From an uncultured Oscillospiraceae bacterium (lineage in GTDB: Bacteria > Bacillota > Clostridia > Oscillospirales > Oscillospiraceae): a stretch of DNA of 34,458 bases. Position 1 is the stretch's first letter; every line of letters begins with the position of its first letter. Below the pieces are notes generated by a model. It was given only the letters and a program-made list of their open reading frames with translations, had not been told where the DNA came from and did no database searches. The position numbers and the translations under genes were made by a program. The stretch is taken from assembly GCA_944387285.1 (NCBI GenBank), contig CALXEH010000024.1:1-34458 (forward strand), in the 5' to 3' direction. Below are positions 6,970 to 16,216 of this stretch, in pieces.

Positions 6970-7780
6970 CGTCCGTCTCCCCCATCAGCTCGTCCATGAG
7001 ATACCGCACCTCTTCCGCTATCCGCTCTGCAAGGCGGTTCCACGCGCCCTGCGTCTCGAGCCTCGGCAGCCTTATATCGTCCTCGCCCAGGCAGATTATG
7101 CGCTCGTCCAGTTCAGGCCAGCGCGCTGCCAGGCTGTCGCCCTGCTCCTCAGTCATGCACAGCGTCACGTCGTAGCTCTCCAGCAGCGCCTTGTCCGCCG
7201 CGCGGGGCTTCAGCTTCGAGATATCCACGCCGTAGAGCGCCGCGGCCTTCACGGCCTTGGGGATCATGTGCTCCGCCGCCGTCTCGCCCGCGCCGGCATA
7301 GCTCGAGCTGAGGTCGGTGCAGCCCATATCCAGGCAGGCGTGGCCGAACATCACGCTCGCCATGGGCGCGAGGCCCGCGCCGTCCGCGTCCACGAACAGC
7401 ACGCTGCTCGCCTCCAGCGGCTCGTCCTCCAGCCCCGACAGCAGCCGCGCCACATGCTCGGCGTCCCACTTCTCGAGGCTCCGGTCGTAGGCCAGCGACT
7501 CTATGTGGTGCGTCAGCTCGTGCTTGAGCGTCTTGGTCAGCTCGCGCCGCCAGCGCTCCTCCGGGGCGTTCCGGAAGCGCTCCTTGAACGAGCCGTAGTA
7601 TATCTCCACATGCCGGCCCATCTGGTCGACGAAGTACATGCCCATGACCAGCAGGCCGTGCTCGTCCGTGCGGCGGGCCGGGATGAGGTTCACGCCGCCG
7701 TTCAGCTTGTCGAATATCTCCTCCGGCAGCTCATCGATGGCGTCGTCGAGCATTTTGGCCGCTTCTTCAAATGTCACCAT
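6956..7780 (-). CDS. Fusion of a zincin metallopeptidase domain and a catalytically dead LMW-phosphatase domain
   Basis: 274 aa. Residues 1-118 match the small zincin_1 metallopeptidase family; the zinc motif HELTHH has H87, E88 and H91. Residues 125-265 have the layout of low-molecular-weight protein tyrosine phosphatases: VLFVDADGAGLAPM (127-140) stands where the CxxNxCRSPMAE P-loop should be, then YAGAG, GVDISKLKPRAADKALL and YDVTLCMTEEQ as in the family. The nucleophile Cys is Asp131 and the P-loop Arg is Leu137, and no DP acid motif is visible, so phosphatase activity is not expected. The ATG lies 1 nt after the polA stop, with GGAGG inside the polA end. The peptidase substrate is unknown; perhaps the dead domain binds phosphoprotein or an arsenate/phosphate-like ligand (inference). 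Confidence 0.8.
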   Translation of the reverse strand: MVTFEEAAKMLDDAIDELPEEIFDKLNGGVNLIPARRTDEHGLLVMGMYFVDQMGRHVEIYYGSFKERFRNAPEERWRRELTKTLKHELTHHIESLAYDRSLEKWDAEHVARLLSGLEDEPLEASSVLFVDADGAGLAPMASVMFGHACLDMGCTDLSSSYAGAGETAAEHMIPKAVKAAALYGVDISKLKPRAADKALLESYDVTLCMTEEQGDSLAARWPELDERIICLGEDDIRLPRLETQGAWNRLAERIAEEVRYLMDELMGETDDEDP

Positions 7781-7781
7781 C

Positions 7782-10340
7782 TCAATGCGCCTCCGCCCAG
7801 GAATGGCCGCTGTGCGCCTCGGCTATCAGCGGCACCGACAGCGTCACGGCCCGCTCCATCTCCTCCTCGAGCAGCGCCGCGACCCGCTCCGCCTCGGCCT
7901 CCGGGCACTCGGCGATGAGCTCGTCGTGTACCTGGAGTATCAGCCGCGCCTCGAGCCCCTCATTGCGGAACCGCCGCTGCACATTCACCATGGCGAGCTT
8001 TATGATGTCCGCCGCCGTGCCCTGGATGGGCATGTTCCGCGCGACCCGCTCGCCGAAGCTGCGGGTGTTGAAGTTCGGCGCCTTCAGCTCGGGCACGGGC
8101 CTGCGGCGGCCGAACAGCGTCTCAACATAGCCGCGCTCCTTCGCCTCTTTTATCACCCTGTCCATATACTCGCGCACGCCGTGGTATTTCTCCAGATACG
8201 CCTCGATATACGCCTTCGCCTCGGCCGGGCGCACCTTTATGTCCTGCGCCAGCGAGAAGGCGGAGATGCCGTACACGATGCCGAAGTTCACGGCCTTGGC
8301 GCTGCTGCGCATCTGCGCCGTCACCTCGTCCGCCGGCACGCCGAACACCTGCGAGGCCGTGACCGTGTGGATGTCCTCGCCCCTTATAAAGGCCTCGCGC
8401 ATCGTCTCGTCGCCCGAGATGTGCGCCAGCAGGCGCAGCTCTATCTGGCTGTAGTCCGCGTCCACCAGCACGCTGCCGGGCTTGGCCACGAACATGCGCC
8501 GTATCTGCGCGCCCAGCTCCTTGCGCACCGGGATGTTCTGCAGGTTCGGCTCCGTGCTCGAGAGCCGGCCCGTCGCCGTCACCGTCATCTTGAAGTTCGT
8601 GTGTATGCGCCCGTCCGGCGATATGACCTTCAAAAGCCCGTCGGCGTAGGTGCTCTTGAGCTTCGTCAGCATCCTGTAATCGAGTATCTCGCCTATTATA
8701 TCGTGCTTGCCGATGAGCTTTTCGAGCACCTCGGCGTTGGTGCTCCAGCCGGTCTTGGTCTTCTTGCCCGCGGGCAGCATCAGCTCCTCGAAGAGCACGT
8801 CGCCGAGCTGTTTGGGCGAGTTTATATTGAACTCGTGCCCGGCCAGGGCCCAGATGCCCTTCTGCAGGGCGTCGATGCTCGCCGTCAGGCTCTCGCCGAA
8901 GTCCGAGAGCGCCTGCCTGTCCACGAGGAAGCCCGCCTGTTCCATGTCGGACAGCACCTCGCACAGGGGCAGCTCTATCTCGTCGTAGAGCCGCTGCGCG
9001 CCCGCTTCTTCGAGCTTTGCTCGCATGACGGGCATCAGCTCGAGCACCGCCTGGGCCTCCGGCAGCTCGCCGCCGAAGTACCTGCGGCACAGGCGCTTTA
9101 CGTCGTAGGCGCTCTCCGTCGGGTCGAGCACATAGCCCGCCAGGGCCGTGTCGAACACGAAACCGCCCGTGCCCAGGCCCTCCGCGCGCGCCAGGCCCAT
9201 GAGATCCTTCACGTCCGAGGCGGATTTCTTCACCCCGTCCGAGAACAGCTGGCGCAGCAGGCCGTTGTAGTCCTCGCCGTGCTCGTTCCAGCTGAGCGTA
9301 AAGAGCGCCCGGCCGTCGCAGAGCGTGAGGCTGTCCAGGCCCTCCGCGCCGTCCAGCGCCAAGCCCAGCACCTCGGCCCCGGCGATGCGGCGGCCGGCCT
9401 CTTCGGCGCTTATGCCGTCCAGGCGCGGCAGGCTTTGAGGCCCCGCCGCGGCGGGCTGCTCCGGCGCGGGCGCGAGGCCCCATTTCTCTATGAAGCGCCG
9501 GAAGCCCAGCCGCTCGAACAGCTCGCGCAGCTCCGGGCCGAAATCCGGCTCCCACTCCGCCGCCTCCGGCCCGAAGGCCAAAGGCGCATTGCGGCTGATC
9601 GTCGCCAGGGTATAGGACAGCTGCGCGCTCTCGCGCCCCGCTTCCAGCTTGCGCCTCACCGAGTCCTTCACCTCGAGCGCGCCCAAGTCTTCGTATATCT
9701 TCTCAAGGCTGCCGTATCTGCGCAGCAGCTCCAGCGCCGTCTTCTCGCCCACGCCGGGCACGCCGGGGATGTTGTCCGAGGCGTCGCCCATCAGCGCCTT
9801 CAAGTCCACCATGCGCGCGGGCTCAAAGCCGTACTCCGACTCGAAGCGCGCGCGGTCGTAGACTATCGTCTCCGTCCGGCCCATGCGCGTCTTCACATGC
9901 AGCACGCTGGTCGTGTCCGAGATGAGCTGGAAGCTGTCCTTGTCGCCCGTTACGATCTCGCACAGCCAGCCGGCGGCCTCGCAGCGCGCGGACATCGAGC
10001 CCAGCAGGTCGTCCGCCTCCCAGCCCTCGGCCTCGATGCGCTTTATCTTCATCGCGTCCAGCGCCTGCTTCAAAAGCGGCATCTGCACCGCCAGCTCCTC
10101 CGGCATAGGCTTGCGCTGGGCCTTGTAACCCTCGTACATCTCGTGCCGGAAGGTCGGCTTCGGCAGGTCGAAGCTCACGCAGACCGAATCCGGCTTTTCC
10201 TCGTCCAGCAGCTTTTGCAGTATCGCCAAAAAGCCGTACACCGCGTTCGTCGGCGTCCCGTCCGGCGCGTTCAGGGCATGTATGCCGTAGTACGCGCGGT
10301 TCACAACGCTGTTGCCGTCCAATATCAGCAGTTTCTTCAT
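7782..10340 (-). CDS. polA: DNA polymerase I
   Basis: 852 aa from the ATG at 10340 (MKKLLILDGNSVVNRAYYG); the extra upstream open frame belongs to the neighbour's antisense composition. The 5'-3' exonuclease domain fills the first 290 residues (DLKALMGDASDNIPGVPGVGEKTA). The central 3'-5' exonuclease-like domain lacks the DxE metal motif (LGLALDGAEG), so proofreading is probably lost, as in Bacillus and Thermus enzymes. The polymerase domain has motif A DYSQIELRLLAH, motif B RSSAKAVNFGIVYG and motif C VHDE. It fills gaps and removes RNA primers, and completes nucleotide excision repair after UvrB, which is encoded in the same operon. ATGA overlap of 4 nt with the capA-like gene. Confidence 0.97.
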   Translation of the reverse strand: MKKLLILDGNSVVNRAYYGIHALNAPDGTPTNAVYGFLAILQKLLDEEKPDSVCVSFDLPKPTFRHEMYEGYKAQRKPMPEELAVQMPLLKQALDAMKIKRIEAEGWEADDLLGSMSARCEAAGWLCEIVTGDKDSFQLISDTTSVLHVKTRMGRTETIVYDRARFESEYGFEPARMVDLKALMGDASDNIPGVPGVGEKTALELLRRYGSLEKIYEDLGALEVKDSVRRKLEAGRESAQLSYTLATISRNAPLAFGPEAAEWEPDFGPELRELFERLGFRRFIEKWGLAPAPEQPAAAGPQSLPRLDGISAEEAGRRIAGAEVLGLALDGAEGLDSLTLCDGRALFTLSWNEHGEDYNGLLRQLFSDGVKKSASDVKDLMGLARAEGLGTGGFVFDTALAGYVLDPTESAYDVKRLCRRYFGGELPEAQAVLELMPVMRAKLEEAGAQRLYDEIELPLCEVLSDMEQAGFLVDRQALSDFGESLTASIDALQKGIWALAGHEFNINSPKQLGDVLFEELMLPAGKKTKTGWSTNAEVLEKLIGKHDIIGEILDYRMLTKLKSTYADGLLKVISPDGRIHTNFKMTVTATGRLSSTEPNLQNIPVRKELGAQIRRMFVAKPGSVLVDADYSQIELRLLAHISGDETMREAFIRGEDIHTVTASQVFGVPADEVTAQMRSSAKAVNFGIVYGISAFSLAQDIKVRPAEAKAYIEAYLEKYHGVREYMDRVIKEAKERGYVETLFGRRRPVPELKAPNFNTRSFGERVARNMPIQGTAADIIKLAMVNVQRRFRNEGLEARLILQVHDELIAECPEAEAERVAALLEEEMERAVTLSVPLIAEAHSGHSWAEAH

Positions 10341-11629
10341 GCAGGCATCTCCAAAGTTCCAAATATCCGCTCGCAGTCCTCGAGCGCCTTTTGCAGGCAC
10401 TGGTACATGTACGGCGTTATCACCCCGCCGCGCGTGTCGCCCGCCTCGTAGTCGGCCATCGCCTCGCGGATATCCCACAGCCGCCGGCCCCAGCCCGCCG
10501 TCTGCTTCGACTGGCCGTAGTCCGTGATGTTCAGCATTATCATGGGTATATACTCCGCGGAGCTGATATACGCCTCGCCCGTCGCCGGGTCCTTCGTTAT
10601 CTCCATCTGCACCATGGCGCTCAGGTCCGTATAGGGCCGCACCTGGCAGCTTATGAGGTTGCCCAGGCAGTAGCACACAAAGCCCGTGCGCGTCGTGCCG
10701 TCCTCGTTCTCTATCGTCCGCAGCTCCATCGGCGCAGGCACATGCGGGTGGCCGCCTATCACCAGGTCGGCGCCCTGCTCGAAGAAATAGTCTGCCAGCT
10801 TGGTCTGGTACTGCGTCGCGCCCGTGACGTACTCGCCGCCCCAGTGCACCACTACCGCTATTATGTCCGTTTCCAGCGCCCGCGCCGCGGCCATGTCCGC
10901 GTCCAGCATCTCGTAGTCCACCTTGGAGCACCAGGTCATGTAGTCCGTCGTGTACACGTTCAGGCCCCAGGCCACGTCGTCCACCGGGAAGCCGTTCGTG
11001 CCGTAGGTGTAGTCCAGGAAGGCAAAGCTGATGCCGTTTATCTCCTTTACGAGTATGCCGTTATTCTCCGCGCGCTCCTCCGGCGTCCTGTACGCGCCGT
11101 TGTGCTCCAGGCCCGCGTCGTCCAGCACGTCCAGCGTCCGGATGATGCCCTCGTGCCAGGCGTCCATCGCGTGGTTGCTGGCGTAGTTTATGAGGTCGAA
11201 GCCCAGGTCTTTCAGCGAATACGCCAGGTCGTCCGGCGAGTGGAACAGCGGGTAGCCCTTCCACGGGCCCTCGTCGCCGATGAGCGCCGCCTCGAGCGTG
11301 CACATGGAGTAGTCCGCGTCCTCGATGTAGTGCGCCACGTCCTCGAAGATGGGCGTGTAGTCGTAGCAGCCGTCGGCCTGCAGGGCCTCGTCGTGCAGGG
11401 GCGTGTGCATGACGAGGTCGCCCGCCAGCGTCAGCTTCACGACGCTCGGCGTCGGCTCCGGCGTGGGTTCGGGCGTGGGCTCCGGCGTCGGTTCGGGCGT
11501 CGGCTCCGGCGCGGCCGGGGTCTGCGCCGCCTCGGGCTCGGGCAGGCTCAGTTCCGGCGCCTGCGCGCCGCAGGCCGATATTCCCAGCAGCATCAGCGCG
11601 CACAAGAGCGCCGCGGCAGTCCGTCTCAT
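10337..11629 (-). CDS. CapA/PgsA-type metallophosphatase-fold lipoprotein
   Basis: 430 aa. The ATG at 11629 shares one base with the uvrB stop and follows AGGGGAG; a GTG one codon earlier is possible. It has a lipoprotein signal (LLGISACGA, lipidation at Cys). A (TPEP)n linker follows. The PGA_cap domain shows AGDLVMH, LEAALIG, INYASNHAMD, VVVHWGGEY and VIGGHPHVPAPME, the metal-binding blocks of this calcineurin-like fold. Family members are linked to poly-gamma-glutamate or capsule, but many are stand-alone lipoproteins of unknown substrate; no pgs/cap genes are nearby. Its place between uvrB and polA has no obvious functional logic. Confidence 0.88.
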   Translation of the reverse strand: MRRTAAALLCALMLLGISACGAQAPELSLPEPEAAQTPAAPEPTPEPTPEPTPEPTPEPTPSVVKLTLAGDLVMHTPLHDEALQADGCYDYTPIFEDVAHYIEDADYSMCTLEAALIGDEGPWKGYPLFHSPDDLAYSLKDLGFDLINYASNHAMDAWHEGIIRTLDVLDDAGLEHNGAYRTPEERAENNGILVKEINGISFAFLDYTYGTNGFPVDDVAWGLNVYTTDYMTWCSKVDYEMLDADMAAARALETDIIAVVVHWGGEYVTGATQYQTKLADYFFEQGADLVIGGHPHVPAPMELRTIENEDGTTRTGFVCYCLGNLISCQVRPYTDLSAMVQMEITKDPATGEAYISSAEYIPMIMLNITDYGQSKQTAGWGRRLWDIREAMADYEAGDTRGGVITPYMYQCLQKALEDCERIFGTLEMPA

Positions 11630-13599
11630 CACTTTTCTCCCCTCAACTTTATGAGCTGGTCGCGCAGGATGGCCGCGTACTCGAACTCGAGCATCTTTGC
11701 CGCCTCGCGCATCTTCTTTTCCAGCTTCTCTATCTCCGCGCGGCGCTCCGACTCCGTCATCTTCAGCCCGTCGCGCCGCCTGCCGCCGCCCTTCTCCGCC
11801 TCCGACGATATCTCGATGATGTCCCGCACGCTCTTGATTATCGTCTGCGGCACGATGCCGTGCGCTTTATTGTACGCATCCTGCTTCTTCCGCCGGCGCT
11901 CCGTCTCCGTTATCGCCGCGCGCATCGAGGGCGTCACCGTGTCCGCGTACATTATCACCAGGCCCTCGGCGTTGCGCGCCGCGCGGCCGATGGTCTGGAT
12001 GAGGCTCGTCTCGCTCCTGAGGAAGCCCTCCTTGTCCGCGTCCAGTATCGCCACGAGGCTCACCTCGGGCAGGTCCAGGCCCTCGCGCAGCAGGTTTATG
12101 CCCACCAGCACGTCGAATTCGCCCAGGCGCAGGTCGCGGATGATCTCCATGCGCTCTATGGCCCCGATGTCGTGGTGCATGTAGCGGCATTTTATCCCCG
12201 CGTTCGTCAGGTAGGCCGAGAGGTCCTCGGCCATCTTCTTCGTCAGCGTCGTCACCAGCGTGCGCTGGCCCTTTTCTATGCGCGCCTTGACCTCGTCCAT
12301 GAGGTCGTCTATCTGGCCCTCGACCGGCCTCACCGATATCTCCGGGTCGAGCAGGCCCGTCGGCCTTATTATCTGCTCCGCGATCTGCCCGGAGCGCTCG
12401 CGCTCGTACTCGCCCGGCGTCGCCGAGACGTACACCGCCTGGCCGATGCGCTGCTGGAATTCCTCGAACTTCAGCGGGCGGTTGTCGAAGGCCGAGGGCA
12501 GGCGGAAGCCGTAGTTCACAAGGCTCTCCTTCCGCGCGCGGTCGCCCCGGTACATCGCCCGCACCTGCGGCAGCGTCACATGCGACTCGTCCACGAACAG
12601 CACGAAGTCCTTCGGGAAGTAGTCCAGCAGCGTCATCGGCGCGCTGCCCGGGGCCCGGCCAGAGATTATCCGGCTGTAGTTCTCTATGCCCGTGCAGTAG
12701 CCCAGCTCCTGTATCATCTCGATATCGAAGCTCGTGCGCTGCTCTATCCTCTGCGCCTCGAGGTACTTGTCCTGGCTCTTAAAACACGCCACGCGCTCGT
12801 CGCACTCGCGGCGTATCTCCTTCACCGCCGCGGCCATCTTCTCCTTCGTCGTCACATAGTGGCTTGCGGGGTATATGGCGACGTGGTTGAGTATCCGCGT
12901 CGGCGTGCCCGTCACCGGGTTTATCTCCGAGATGCGGTCTATCTCGTCGCCGAAGAACTCTATCCTTATCGCCTTGTCGTAGGAATACACCGGGAAGACC
13001 TCCACCGTGTCGCCGCGCACGCGGAACATGTTGCGGTCAAAGGCGATGTCGTTGCGCTCGTAGCGTATCTCGATGAGCTTTTTCAAAAGCTCGTCCCGCT
13101 CGCGCTGCTGGCCCGGGCGCAGGGATATCACCATGCTCGCGTAGTCGATGGGGTCGCCCAGGCCGTAGATGCAGGACACGGACGAGACGACGATGACGTC
13201 TCGCCGCTCCGACAGGCTCGAAGTCGCCGAGTGGCGCAGGCGCTCTATCTCGTCGTTTATGGAGCTGTCCTTCTCGATGTAGGTGTCCGTCGTGGGTATA
13301 TAGGCCTCTGGCTGGTAGTAGTCGTAGTAGGAAACGAAGTATTCCACGGCGTTGTCCGGGAAAAATTCGCGGAACTCCGAGCACAGCTGGGCCGCCAGGG
13401 TCTTGTTGTGGGCCAGCACCAGGGTCGGGCGCTGTATGCGCTCTATGACCTTGGCCATGGTGTAGGTCTTGCCCGAGCCCGTAACGCCCAGCAGGGTCTG
13501 CTCCGCAAGGCCGTTTTCTATGCCCTCCGCCAGCGCGTCTATCGCCTCCGGCTGGTCGCCCGAGGGTACATAGCTGCTGACAACGTGAAAATCCGGCAT
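11629..13599 (-). CDS. uvrB: UvrABC excinuclease subunit B
   Basis: 656 aa, full length, first gene of the operon. AAGGAG lies 6 nt before the ATG. Walker [11 protein letters not shown] (38-47), the DNA-strand-clamping beta-hairpin around [19 protein letters not shown] (92-110), the DEAD-type VDESH and [20 protein letters not shown], helicase motif [11 protein letters not shown], and the C-terminal UVR domain ([22 protein letters not shown]) that meets UvrC. It loads at lesions with UvrA and positions UvrC for the dual incision. uvrA and uvrC are not in the window. Confidence 0.98.
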   Translation of the reverse strand: MPDFHVVSSYVPSGDQPEAIDALAEGIENGLAEQTLLGVTGSGKTYTMAKVIERIQRPTLVLAHNKTLAAQLCSEFREFFPDNAVEYFVSYYDYYQPEAYIPTTDTYIEKDSSINDEIERLRHSATSSLSERRDVIVVSSVSCIYGLGDPIDYASMVISLRPGQQRERDELLKKLIEIRYERNDIAFDRNMFRVRGDTVEVFPVYSYDKAIRIEFFGDEIDRISEINPVTGTPTRILNHVAIYPASHYVTTKEKMAAAVKEIRRECDERVACFKSQDKYLEAQRIEQRTSFDIEMIQELGYCTGIENYSRIISGRAPGSAPMTLLDYFPKDFVLFVDESHVTLPQVRAMYRGDRARKESLVNYGFRLPSAFDNRPLKFEEFQQRIGQAVYVSATPGEYERERSGQIAEQIIRPTGLLDPEISVRPVEGQIDDLMDEVKARIEKGQRTLVTTLTKKMAEDLSAYLTNAGIKCRYMHHDIGAIERMEIIRDLRLGEFDVLVGINLLREGLDLPEVSLVAILDADKEGFLRSETSLIQTIGRAARNAEGLVIMYADTVTPSMRAAITETERRRKKQDAYNKAHGIVPQTIIKSVRDIIEISSEAEKGGGRRRDGLKMTESERRAEIEKLEKKMREAAKMLEFEYAAILRDQLIKLRGEK

Positions 13600-13632
13600 A
13601 TTGTCTCCTTTTCACTAGCTGAAATTTTAGAT

Positions 13633-13662
13633 ATTTTACCACACGCGCCCCACATTTGAAAA
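13633..13662 (-). promoter_or_regulatory. Promoter of the uvrB operon
   Basis: On the minus strand, TTTTCA (13657-13662), 18-bp spacer, TAAAAT (13633-13638), about 25 nt before the uvrB ribosome binding site. No LexA-like CGAAC/GTTCG dyad was seen near it. Confidence 0.5.
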
Positions 13663-13689
13663 GACCCCGCGCCATCTTTTGCGTTGCCC

Positions 13690-13718
13690 TTGACGAGCCG
13701 CACCGCAGGTTATAAAAT
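13690..13718 (+). promoter_or_regulatory. Promoter of the xpaC-telA operon
   Basis: TTGACG (13690-13695), 17-bp spacer, TAAAAT (13713-13718), divergent from uvrB. Confidence 0.75.
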
Positions 13719-13754
13719 AACATAGTATTGCAGTTTAGCGTATTGGAGGAGCCT

Positions 13755-14456
13755 GTGTTGAAAAATAATAAGCCCAAGGCGTTTGTTCCCATATATGCCT
13801 TCACCCTGGCCTTTGCCGTCTGCGCCTTTTTCATGCCGATGTACACCCTCGCCGGCCTCGCCGGAAGCGCCGCCCTCTCCGTCGCCGCCGCCGTCGCGGC
13901 TTACTACGCGGCCGCTGCGCTACTCAGGAAAAAGGCCGCTTCACAGCCCGAACCCGAACCGGTCAAGAAGGAGGAGCCCAAGCTCAGCCCCGAGGTGCAG
14001 GCCATCATCGACGACGGCAAGCTCGCCATGAAGGAGATGGGCAGGCTCTACAGCTCCATCAAGGACCCCGGCGTCAGAAAGCGCATCAACGAGCTCATGC
14101 GCGTCTCGGACAAGATAGTCCAGGACGCCGTGGACGACCCCTCGGACGTGCCGCAGATACGCAAGTTCCTCGACTACTACCTGCCCACCACCATCAAGCT
14201 GCTCAACGCCTACGACCGCATGAGCGCCCAGGGCATCGAGGGCGCGAACCTCTCCAAGTCCATGTCCAGCATCGAGGACATGCTCGACACGGCTATCGAG
14301 GCCTTCAAAAAGCAGCTCGACTCCCTCTTCGCCAACCAGGCGATGGATATCGAGACCGATATCAGCGTTATGAACCAGATGCTGGCCCGGGAGGGCCTCT
14401 CGGACGAGGGCGCGGACGTCATCATAAAGGCCGCGCGCTCCGGCAATTCGGATTAA
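13755..14456 (+). CDS. xpaC: XpaC-family membrane protein (5-bromo-4-chloroindolyl phosphate hydrolysis family)
   Basis: 233 aa. The start is the GTG at 13755 (or TTG at 13758), 5-8 nt after GGAGG. Two membrane segments cover residues 10-60 (FVPIYAFTLAFAVCAFF and a Ala-rich second helix), followed by a charged Pro-rich linker and a helical cytosolic domain beginning LSPEVQAIIDDGKLAMKEMG; FLDYYLPTTIKLLNAYDRM is a typical family block. The name comes from a phenotype in Bacillus; no enzyme activity is established. It is always found next to telA, as here (15 nt gap), suggesting a joint role in envelope stress or toxic-anion tolerance. Confidence 0.85.
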   Translation: MLKNNKPKAFVPIYAFTLAFAVCAFFMPMYTLAGLAGSAALSVAAAVAAYYAAAALLRKKAASQPEPEPVKKEEPKLSPEVQAIIDDGKLAMKEMGRLYSSIKDPGVRKRINELMRVSDKIVQDAVDDPSDVPQIRKFLDYYLPTTIKLLNAYDRMSAQGIEGANLSKSMSSIEDMLDTAIEAFKKQLDSLFANQAMDIETDISVMNQMLAREGLSDEGADVIIKAARSGNSD

Positions 14457-14471
14457 GAAAGGACAGTTACG

Positions 14472-15638
14472 ATGGACGAGAACAAAGAATTCATCCCCTC
14501 CCTCACGCTCGACCCCAACGCCGCCTCCGCGGCCGCGGCGAAAATGCCGGAGGAGCCCGCAGCGCCCGTCATTGAGCAGAAAAAGGACGTGCCCGTAGAA
14601 AAACTCGAGCTCGAGAGCCTTTCTCCCGCCGAGCAGGCCGCGGTGAAGGAATTCGCAAAGCAGATAGACGTCACGAACTCCGAGCAGGTGCTCAACTACG
14701 GCTCCGCCGCGCAGAAAAACATCGCCGACTTCTCCGACGCCGCGCTCAGCAAGGTGCGCACCAAGGACCTCGGCGAGGTGGGCGAGGAGCTCTCCGACCT
14801 CGTGGTCCAGCTGCAGGGCATGGACTTCGACGAGGAGGAGAAAAAGGGCTTCCTCGGCTTCTTCAAAAAGCAGCGCCAGAGCATCGCCGCCCTCAAGGCC
14901 CAGTACGACAAGGCCGAGGTCAACGTGGACAAGATCTCCGCCGAGCTGCAGAAGCACGAGCTCACCCTCATGAAAGACATCGCCATGATGGACAAGATGT
15001 ACGAGATGAACCAGCAGTACCACAAGGAGCTGACCATGTACATCATCGCCGGCAAGCTCCGCTGCCAGGAGCTGCGCGAGACCGAGCTGCCCCGGCTCCA
15101 GCAGGCAGCAAAGGAGTCCGGCAAGACCGAGGACGCCCAGGCCGCCAACGACTACGCCAACATGCTCGGCCGCTTCGAGAAGAAGCTCCACGACCTCGAG
15201 CTCACCCGCATGGTCTCTGTCCAGATGGCGCCGCAGATACGCATGATACAGAATAACGACTCCGTCATGGCGGAGAAGATACGTTCCTCCATAGTGAACA
15301 CCATCCCGCTCTGGAAGAGCCAGATGACCCTCGCGCTCACCCTGCACCACTCGCAGCAGGCCATGGAGGCCCAGCGCGACGTCAACGATATGACGAACCG
15401 CCTGCTCCAGGCCAACGCCGAAAAGCTCCACCAGGGCAGCGTCGAGATAGCCAAGGAGTCCGAGCGCGGCATCGTGGACATTGAAACTCTGCAAAAGACC
15501 AATCAGGAGCTCATCAGCACGCTCGAGGAAGTCCGCCAGATACAGGCCGACGGCGCAAAGAAGCGCGCCGAGGCCGAGGTCGAGCTGGGCCGCATAGAGG
15601 GCGAGCTCAAGCAGAAGCTCCTGGAACTGAGGGGTTGA
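14472..15638 (+). CDS. telA: TelA/KlaA-family toxic anion resistance protein
   Basis: 388 aa, almost wholly helical and charged with no membrane segment. Family blocks visible: YGSAAQKNIADFSDAALSKV, KGFLGFFKK, LMKDIAMMDKMYEMNQQYHK, LTMYIIAGK and the C-terminal IVDIETLQKTNQELISTLEE. TelA proteins accompany tellurite-resistance and XpaC genes; the biochemical role is unknown. AAAGGA precedes the ATG. The stop codon is one nucleotide from the next ATG, so translation with the LemA-like protein is coupled. Confidence 0.93.
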   Translation: MDENKEFIPSLTLDPNAASAAAAKMPEEPAAPVIEQKKDVPVEKLELESLSPAEQAAVKEFAKQIDVTNSEQVLNYGSAAQKNIADFSDAALSKVRTKDLGEVGEELSDLVVQLQGMDFDEEEKKGFLGFFKKQRQSIAALKAQYDKAEVNVDKISAELQKHELTLMKDIAMMDKMYEMNQQYHKELTMYIIAGKLRCQELRETELPRLQQAAKESGKTEDAQAANDYANMLGRFEKKLHDLELTRMVSVQMAPQIRMIQNNDSVMAEKIRSSIVNTIPLWKSQMTLALTLHHSQQAMEAQRDVNDMTNRLLQANAEKLHQGSVEIAKESERGIVDIETLQKTNQELISTLEEVRQIQADGAKKRAEAEVELGRIEGELKQKLLELRG

Positions 15639-15639
15639 A

Positions 15640-16194
15640 ATGCACAAAAGATCGCTTAAACATCCCATCACCGCGCTCATCATCGCCGTCATCACCTGCG
15701 GCTTCGCGCTGGTGCTCAACACCCAGGTGAAGCTCGGCGAGCGGGTGCAGGCCGTCGAAGACGGCTTCTTCACCTCCGTCGCTGGCGAGCGGAGCATCTA
15801 TTCGCGCCTCTCCGAGAAGCTGGACGCCTCGAACGGGCTGTGGACCATCCTCGAGAGCGTGGACAGCGCCGCCGCCGAAGAGCTCTCCGTCTCGCGCAGC
15901 GCCCTGCTCACCGCCTACGAGAGCCGCGACATCGCCGCCATGGCCGACGCCAACGCCTGGCTCGACACGGCCTTCTCCGCCGCTGAGGCCGCGCTCGAGG
16001 GCGCGGAGCTCTCCGACAGCCAGCAGAAGGCCCTCGAGAGCTATGTCACGAACTACGAGGGCGCAACGAAGATGATAGAGCAGAACAGCTATAACAGCAG
16101 CGTGCTCGAATTCATGCGCTCGGTGTACAACAAGTTCCCCGCCGCGCGGCTCGCCGCCTTTGCCGGCGTCGAACCGCCTGTGAGTTTTGAATGA
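15640..16194 (+). CDS. LemA-like membrane-anchored protein
   Basis: 184 aa. One N-terminal membrane helix (residues 9-27), then a helical extracytoplasmic domain. The end, SVYNKFPAARLAAFAGVEP, resembles the closing motif of LemA proteins (YN..FP...A...G), and the ERVQAVEDGFFTSVAGERSIYSRL helix fits a divergent LemA. Position between telA and a TPM-domain protein agrees with the LemA-TPM pairing known from many bacteria. The identification is moderate because the N-terminal LemA motif is weak. Confidence 0.65.
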   Translation: MHKRSLKHPITALIIAVITCGFALVLNTQVKLGERVQAVEDGFFTSVAGERSIYSRLSEKLDASNGLWTILESVDSAAAEELSVSRSALLTAYESRDIAAMADANAWLDTAFSAAEAALEGAELSDSQQKALESYVTNYEGATKMIEQNSYNSSVLEFMRSVYNKFPAARLAAFAGVEPPVSFE

Positions 16195-16216
16195 TATCGA
16201 CGGAGTATACTGAACT

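Noticed and set aside
7638..10451. 937-codon plus-strand open frame across polA
   Set aside because: Arg/His/Leu-rich composition of an antisense shadow in GC-rich DNA; the opposite strand has a complete polA with all motifs.
11455..11515. 12-bp tandem repeats as a minisatellite or CRISPR-like array
   Set aside because: They encode the (TPEP)n linker of the CapA-like lipoprotein; no spacers.
10337..11629. Poly-gamma-glutamate synthesis locus
   Set aside because: Only a CapA-like lipoprotein is present; capB/capC-type ligase genes are absent.
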